NCBI RefSeq assembly: GCF_009707485.1 | Contig: NZ_CP046121.1 | Location: forward strand, 992,001-1,056,000 | Source of the DNA: Nostocoides sp. HKS02 | GTDB lineage: Bacteria; Actinomycetota; Actinomycetes; Actinomycetales; Dermatophilaceae | Length of the DNA stretch: 64,000 bases | Direction of reading: 5' to 3' | Shown: piece by piece, positions 60,385 through 64,000 of the stretch | How positions within the stretch are numbered: position 1 is the stretch's first letter | Layout: the number at the start of each line of letters is the position of its first letter | Position numbers and translations under genes: made by a program | The notes under the pieces: model-generated | Told to the model about the DNA's origin: nothing | Databases searched by the model: none | Seen by the model: only the letters and a program-made list of their open reading frames with translations

Positions 60385-61238
60385 TACAGCTCGACCTCGC
60401 CCCAACCGACCTGGCGGACGAGCCCACCCACCGTCACGACTCCGTCGTCGCTGACCGCCAGTCGCAGCGTCGAGGGACGGTCCACCTGGGACCCCTGGGC
60501 GACCGACCACTCCCCCGATCGGCCCACTGAGGCCAGCCACGCGCCGAGGTTCGAGCAGGCTGAGCCCGTTGCCGGGTCCTCGATCGCGGCACTGCCCTGG
60601 GTGAACAGGGCGCGAGCCTCGATGGTGCCGTCGCCGGTCTCGCACCAGAGGTAGACCAGGGTCTCCCCTCCCCTGGTGCCCATCCCGGCATACCGGCGCA
60701 TGAGCGCGGCGTCGCCGACGGCACGGTGGATCGCTTCGACCGAGGCGGCCTGGGCGATCACCTGGGCACTGCCCGTGCTGACCTCGTGCACCGGTCCGAC
60801 GAGCTCGTCCGCGCGAAGACCCACCGCGGCAGCGATGTCGGCGACGTCGTACGCAGGCCCGACGACACCGGGTCGGGCCGTGAGCGTCCAGTCGGGCCCG
60901 TCCGCCGTCACCGGGATCACCCCCGCCGGCATCGACAGCCTCACGAGGTCACCGCCGCGGGCCAGCTCGCGTGCCACGGCTGCGCTGCCCAGCGTCGGGT
61001 GGCCGGCGAACGCCATCTCGTAGTGGGGGGTGAAGATCCGCACTCCGACGTCTGCGCCGCCTTGGGGCTCTACGAGGAAGGTCGTCTCCGACAGGTTGAA
61101 CTGCCGGGCCAGGGCTTGCAGGTGGTGCTCGGACAAACCCGAGCCGTCCTCGAACACGCACAGCGGGTTGCCCGAGAACGGGTCGTCGGGCTGGGCGAAG
61201 ACGTTGAGCAACCGGTACCGCAACGGCGAGGAGGTCAC
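60384..61238 (-). CDS. PhzF family isomerase-like protein
   Basis: 284 residues, diaminopimelate-epimerase-like fold. LLNVFAQPDDPFSGNPLCVFEDGSGLSEHHLQALARQFNLSETTF carries the conserved Glu in NLSETTF; FTPHYEMAFAGHPTLGSAAV and IEDPATGSACSNLGAWL are the other signatures. PhzF acts in phenazine synthesis, but most genomic homologues have unknown substrates and no phenazine genes are here. First gene of the operon; divergent from the histidine phosphatase gene. Confidence 0.92.
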   Translation of the reverse strand: MTSSPLRYRLLNVFAQPDDPFSGNPLCVFEDGSGLSEHHLQALARQFNLSETTFLVEPQGGADVGVRIFTPHYEMAFAGHPTLGSAAVARELARGGDLVRLSMPAGVIPVTADGPDWTLTARPGVVGPAYDVADIAAAVGLRADELVGPVHEVSTGSAQVIAQAASVEAIHRAVGDAALMRRYAGMGTRGGETLVYLWCETGDGTIEARALFTQGSAAIEDPATGSACSNLGAWLASVGRSGEWSVAQGSQVDRPSTLRLAVSDDGVVTVGGLVRQVGWGEVEL

Positions 61239-61263
61239 CGGCCCACTCTGCCATGCTGAGCCG

Positions 61264-61899
61264 GTGACCTCTCAGCCACGCACGCCTGCCGTGCCCACCG
61301 GTCGTCTGGTCCTCCTGCGCCACGGTGAGACGCAGTGGTCCAAGACCGGGCGCCACACCGGCCGCACCGACATCCCGCTCACCGAGCACGGTGAGCAGTT
61401 GGCCAGGGCTGCGGGCGCCTTGCTCGGGTCGTACGACTTCGTCCTGGCACTCGCGTCGCCGCTCGAGCGCGCCCGTCGCAGCGCGGCCCTTGCCGGGCTC
61501 ACGCCCCAGCTCGACGACGACCTGCTCGAGTGGGACTACGGCGGCTACGAGGGTCTGACCACACCACAGATCCGTGCCGAGCTGGGCTACGACTGGACCG
61601 TGTTCGAGAACGGCGTCCCGCCCGGCCAGACTCCGGGTGAGACCGTGGAGGAGGTCGCGGCCCGCGCATCACGGGTGGTGCAGCGTGCCGTCGCAGCCAT
61701 GGCCGACGGCGACGTGGCTCTCGTCGGCCACGGCCACTGCCTGCGGGTCCTCGCCACGGTCTTCATGCGTCAGGAGCCGCGCATGGGCGCCCAGCTGCTC
61801 CTTGACGCAGGGTCCGTCAGTGTCCTGCAGTTCGAGCGCGAGGTGCCCGCCATCCGGGTGTGGAACCACGGACCGGCGGTCACCGCCGCGCACGACTGA
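61264..61899 (+). CDS. Histidine phosphatase family protein
   Basis: 211 residues, phosphoglycerate-mutase-like. LVLLRHGETQWSKTGRHTGRTDIPLTEHGEQLA holds the phosphohistidine RHG, SPLERARRSA the second Arg, and ALVGHGHCLRVLA the second His. Actinobacterial relatives act on sugar phosphates or cofactor precursors; substrate not known. The GTG at 61264 is the only in-frame start near the family N-terminus. Confidence 0.9.
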   Translation: MTSQPRTPAVPTGRLVLLRHGETQWSKTGRHTGRTDIPLTEHGEQLARAAGALLGSYDFVLALASPLERARRSAALAGLTPQLDDDLLEWDYGGYEGLTTPQIRAELGYDWTVFENGVPPGQTPGETVEEVAARASRVVQRAVAAMADGDVALVGHGHCLRVLATVFMRQEPRMGAQLLLDAGSVSVLQFEREVPAIRVWNHGPAVTAAHD

Positions 61900-61932
61900 G
61901 GCGTATGCCGCGCCGCACCTCGGGGGATCCCC

Positions 61933-62568
61933 TCAGCCCCTCACGGTGCGCGTGCGTGGCGGCCGCACGACGGTCACGTCGGCCCGTCGAGGCGTGGGCC
62001 ATGCGTGCAGATCGGGCGAGACCTGTTCTGCTGGAACGGGATCGGTGTCTTCAGGCCACCCGGCAGCGCCTTCGGGCCCGAAGAGCCCGACCGCGCTGCA
62101 CTCCCCCGGAGTGAACCGCGGGCCGTACTTCACTCCCCCGAACCCAGTCGCGGCCAGGGCGCGAGCCCACGTCTGGGGCACGGCATACGGCACCATGCTC
62201 TCCAGCTCGCGGGTGACCCCGAACCGCACCGCACGACGCGACTGCACGTCGGCGACGTCGCGCGCCGCGGGCAGCCTCAGCCGTGACACGACCACGTCGA
62301 CCAGCGCGGACTCGGGCAGCCGGGTGCGGCCGCCGAGTACCGGCCCCAGCCGCTCACGCAGCGCGCTCTCGGCGTCGAGCGCGGCGTAGCACGTGCCGCG
62401 CGGGGATTGCAGGTCGAACCGACCACCGCCGTCGTTGCCGAACCACCACGGTGAGCGACGCGCGTCGTGTGCCCGGAAGAGGTCGGTCAGGGCGGTGATC
62501 TCGTAGGTGGGGAAACCGGTCAGCGAAGCTGGCGGCAGGCGCTGTGCGGTGGTGTCGCGCGCGGCCAC
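61933..62568 (-). CDS. RES-domain toxin (putative NAD-degrading)
   Basis: 211 residues, RES family. SPWWFGNDGGGRFDLQSPRGTCYAALDAESALRERLGPVL contains the conserved Gly-Arg-Phe-Asp and Tyr...Glu pattern; TRELESMVPYAVPQTWARAL and GVKYGPRFTPGE follow. Known relatives (MbcT, Res) use up NAD and stop growth unless neutralised. It starts at a GTG directly abutting the antitoxin stop (TGAGTG). Confidence 0.85.
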   Translation of the reverse strand: MAARDTTAQRLPPASLTGFPTYEITALTDLFRAHDARRSPWWFGNDGGGRFDLQSPRGTCYAALDAESALRERLGPVLGGRTRLPESALVDVVVSRLRLPAARDVADVQSRRAVRFGVTRELESMVPYAVPQTWARALAATGFGGVKYGPRFTPGECSAVGLFGPEGAAGWPEDTDPVPAEQVSPDLHAWPTPRRADVTVVRPPRTRTVRG

Positions 62569-63177
62569 TCAGGCCGCCCACCGGGCCGCGTCCTCGACGG
62601 CGCACTGGGCGACCCACCGGACCGCCGCGGCCGAGGAACGGTGCACGACGAGGTAGTCCACGGCGCTGTGACCCTCGAAGACGGCGGTGGGTGTGGTCAG
62701 CCACGTTCCGACGGTCCAGCCGTCGATGTCACGCCGCGTGAAGGCACCCACGGCCTCCTGGACGCCTGGCCGGACCTGACCGGCGCGACCGAACTGGAGA
62801 GAGGGGTACAGCAGGTGCCCGTCCGAGGTGCGGCAGGCCAGCACGGTGCCTCGGCGCACGCGGTCGAACAAGGCCTGGCGGGAGATGCCCAGCCACGCGA
62901 CGAGGCCGGCGGTGTCGTAGAACGGCCCGAGTGGCTCGTCGAGCGGGTGGACCGTCGGCAACGCCGCGAGCATGCGGTCGGCGAGCTCCTCGACCTCGCT
63001 CAGGTCGAGATCTCGACCCTGGGCGCGGAGCTCGGCCTGGCGGGCGAGCACCCGTACGCGGACGGCATCGGTCAGGGCGTCGACGTCGGGGGCGGTCCTG
63101 GTGCGCGGGGTCACGGCTCGCTCCTCTGCGTCAACGTGGTCGGCCGCGAGGGTCGTCATGACCGTCAAGGCCGTCAA
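62569..63177 (-). CDS. Antitoxin partner of the RES toxin
   Basis: 202 residues. A helix-turn-helix-like core GLVAWLGISRQALFDRVRRGTVLACRTSDGHLLYPSLQFG (about 90-130) is followed by a C-terminal toxin-binding-type region with EGHSAVDYLVV. Longer than simple Xre/MbcA antitoxins, but the gene pair order and zero spacing are typical. It probably binds its own promoter through the helix-turn-helix. ATG at 63177. Confidence 0.75.
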   Translation of the reverse strand: MTALTVMTTLAADHVDAEERAVTPRTRTAPDVDALTDAVRVRVLARQAELRAQGRDLDLSEVEELADRMLAALPTVHPLDEPLGPFYDTAGLVAWLGISRQALFDRVRRGTVLACRTSDGHLLYPSLQFGRAGQVRPGVQEAVGAFTRRDIDGWTVGTWLTTPTAVFEGHSAVDYLVVHRSSAAAVRWVAQCAVEDAARWAA

Positions 63178-63240
63178 GGGGTCAGGCGGTCATGCTACGA
63201 CACCGGTCCGACAGCCGACCGTGCCCCGGTGCTGTCTCGA

Positions 63241-64000
63241 CTAGGGCAACGGCCAGGTGTGGACCGGCTCGTTGCTGTGCATGTGACCGGCATACACCTC
63301 GAGCATCGCCGCGAGGGCGCTCTGCCGGTCGAGGCCGCGCGCCTGCAGCGTGCGGACCGCATCGGTCTGCCACGTCGCACCGTTGCGGCCCGTCTTGCAC
63401 CGGCCCTCGATCACCGAGAGGTAGCGGTCACGCACAGACGGCGAGACCCCCCAGTCCTCGAGCCCTTGGTGCGCCAGGGGCAGCAGGTGGCGCAGGACGA
63501 GCTCGTCGGCGCCCACCTCGCCGAAGCCCGGCCAGTACAGCCGCGACTCGATGCCGTCACGCGCCGCGCTGCGGAAGTTCTGCTCGGCCACGGCGAAGCT
63601 CATCTTGGTCCACACCGGCCGGTCGTCGGCCGCGAGCTTGCGGATGACCCCGTAGTAGAACGCAGCATTGGCCATGACGTCGATGAGGGTCGGACCAGCG
63701 GGCAGCACACGGTTCTCGACGCGCAGGTGGGGCGTCCCGTCGACGATGTCGTAGATCGGCCGGTTCCAGCGGTAGACGGTGCCGTTGTGCAGTCGCAGCT
63801 CGGCCAGGTTGGGCGCCTCGCCGCTCTCGAGCTTGGCGACCGGGTCCTCGTCGGTCACGTCGGCGAGCAGCGCCGGGAAGTACCGCACGTTCTCCTCGAA
63901 CAGGTCGAAGATCGAGGTGATCCAGCGCTCGCCGAAGAACACGCGAGGGCGCACGCCCTGGTTCTTCAGCTCGATGCTGCGGGTGTCCGTCGCCTGGCTG
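63241..64000 (-). CDS. Glutamate-cysteine ligase family protein (5' truncated by the window)
   Basis: The frame is open to the last base, so the start is beyond 64000. The visible 252 C-terminal codons show LRLHNGTVYRWNRPIYDIVDGTPHLRVENRVLPAGPTLIDVMANAAFYYGV, the GCS2 core that binds glutamate and cysteine, and YWPGFGEVGADELVLRHLLPLAHQGLEDWGV. Actinobacterial relatives are annotated as glutamate-cysteine ligases; since actinobacteria use mycothiol, the real product may differ (for example ergothioneine or another gamma-glutamyl compound). Confidence 0.85.
   Translation of the reverse strand, partial: SQATDTRSIELKNQGVRPRVFFGERWITSIFDLFEENVRYFPALLADVTDEDPVAKLESGEAPNLAELRLHNGTVYRWNRPIYDIVDGTPHLRVENRVLPAGPTLIDVMANAAFYYGVIRKLAADDRPVWTKMSFAVAEQNFRSAARDGIESRLYWPGFGEVGADELVLRHLLPLAHQGLEDWGVSPSVRDRYLSVIEGRCKTGRNGATWQTDAVRTLQARGLDRQSALAAMLEVYAGHMHSNEPVHTWPLP

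Noticed and set aside
1..64000. CRISPR arrays, tRNA/rRNA genes, insertion sequences or prophage
   Set aside because: No spaced direct repeats, no cloverleaf-like sequences, no transposase or phage proteins were seen; the tandem repeats present have no spacers.

Overview
This window looks like chromosomal DNA from a high-GC actinobacterium, most likely a member of the Intrasporangiaceae or a close relative (inference from gene content, synteny and base composition). It carries a Pup-proteasome locus (dop, pup, prcB, prcA, pafA, pafB, pafC) followed by tatA, tatC and helY in the order familiar from Mycobacterium. Further on are rbpA and an lnt/ppm1/fxsA block. No rRNA, tRNA, IS element, prophage or CRISPR array was seen.

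Layout. 1-3.5 kb: a 5'-truncated sterol desaturase, a mazF relic beside a 14-bp tandem repeat, a DUF3054 membrane protein, an unusual PRPP synthase and a frameshifted alpha/beta hydrolase. 3.5-19 kb: the proteasome/pupylation region, interrupted on the opposite strand by a 1-Cys peroxiredoxin, an epimerase and two long paralogous coiled-coil proteins; then two FKBP isomerases, DUF3866, pafBC and tatAC. 19-25.9 kb: a lipid kinase, HelY, a DinB-like protein, a 5'-3' exonuclease, an Lrp regulator, YbaK and BioY. 25.9-33 kb: a lysine fermentation-type cluster (kamA divergent from kdd, an amidohydrolase, kamD-kamE-kal) with a shared operator-like motif and a strong hairpin terminator. 33-42 kb: a candidate small RNA or leader, lnt, ppm1, fxsA, rbpA, an MFS exporter, a VanY-type carboxypeptidase, a GNAT and a large membrane protein.

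42-54 kb: an SSB-like protein, an AraC regulator and a VOC protein. Then a decayed, lower-GC accessory stretch (about 43.6-46.5 kb) with small orphan membrane genes, a truncated gene and an accD-like pseudogene. Next is an amidase/DUF3311/sodium-solute symporter operon with a divergent Lrp regulator, and an APC permease/universal stress protein/HutD operon. 54-64 kb: an aldo/keto reductase, DUF72, a Sua5/YciO protein divergent from the tdh-kbl threonine-degradation operon, a RibD-like reductase, OsmC/DUF1697/PhzF, a histidine phosphatase, a RES-type toxin-antitoxin pair and a truncated glutamate-cysteine ligase.

Sequence-level signals cut across genes. (1) The 7-mer GTATGCC (either strand) occurs about 56 times by hand count, in coding and non-coding DNA and in several reading frames, often forcing rare codons. 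(2) Six unrelated genes (tatC, helY, a methyltransferase, an amidase, a YegP-like gene and kbl) carry the same one-base lesion, GCTTGTT where the reading frame demands GCTGTT, always on the plus strand of the window; this is most likely a systematic sequencing or assembly artefact. (3) Many genes have a TANNNT hexamer exactly 6-7 bases before an ATG/GTG, the grammar of leaderless actinobacterial promoters. The same hexamer, TAGGGT/TTAGGGT, is repeated four times at 11-bp spacing upstream of pup.
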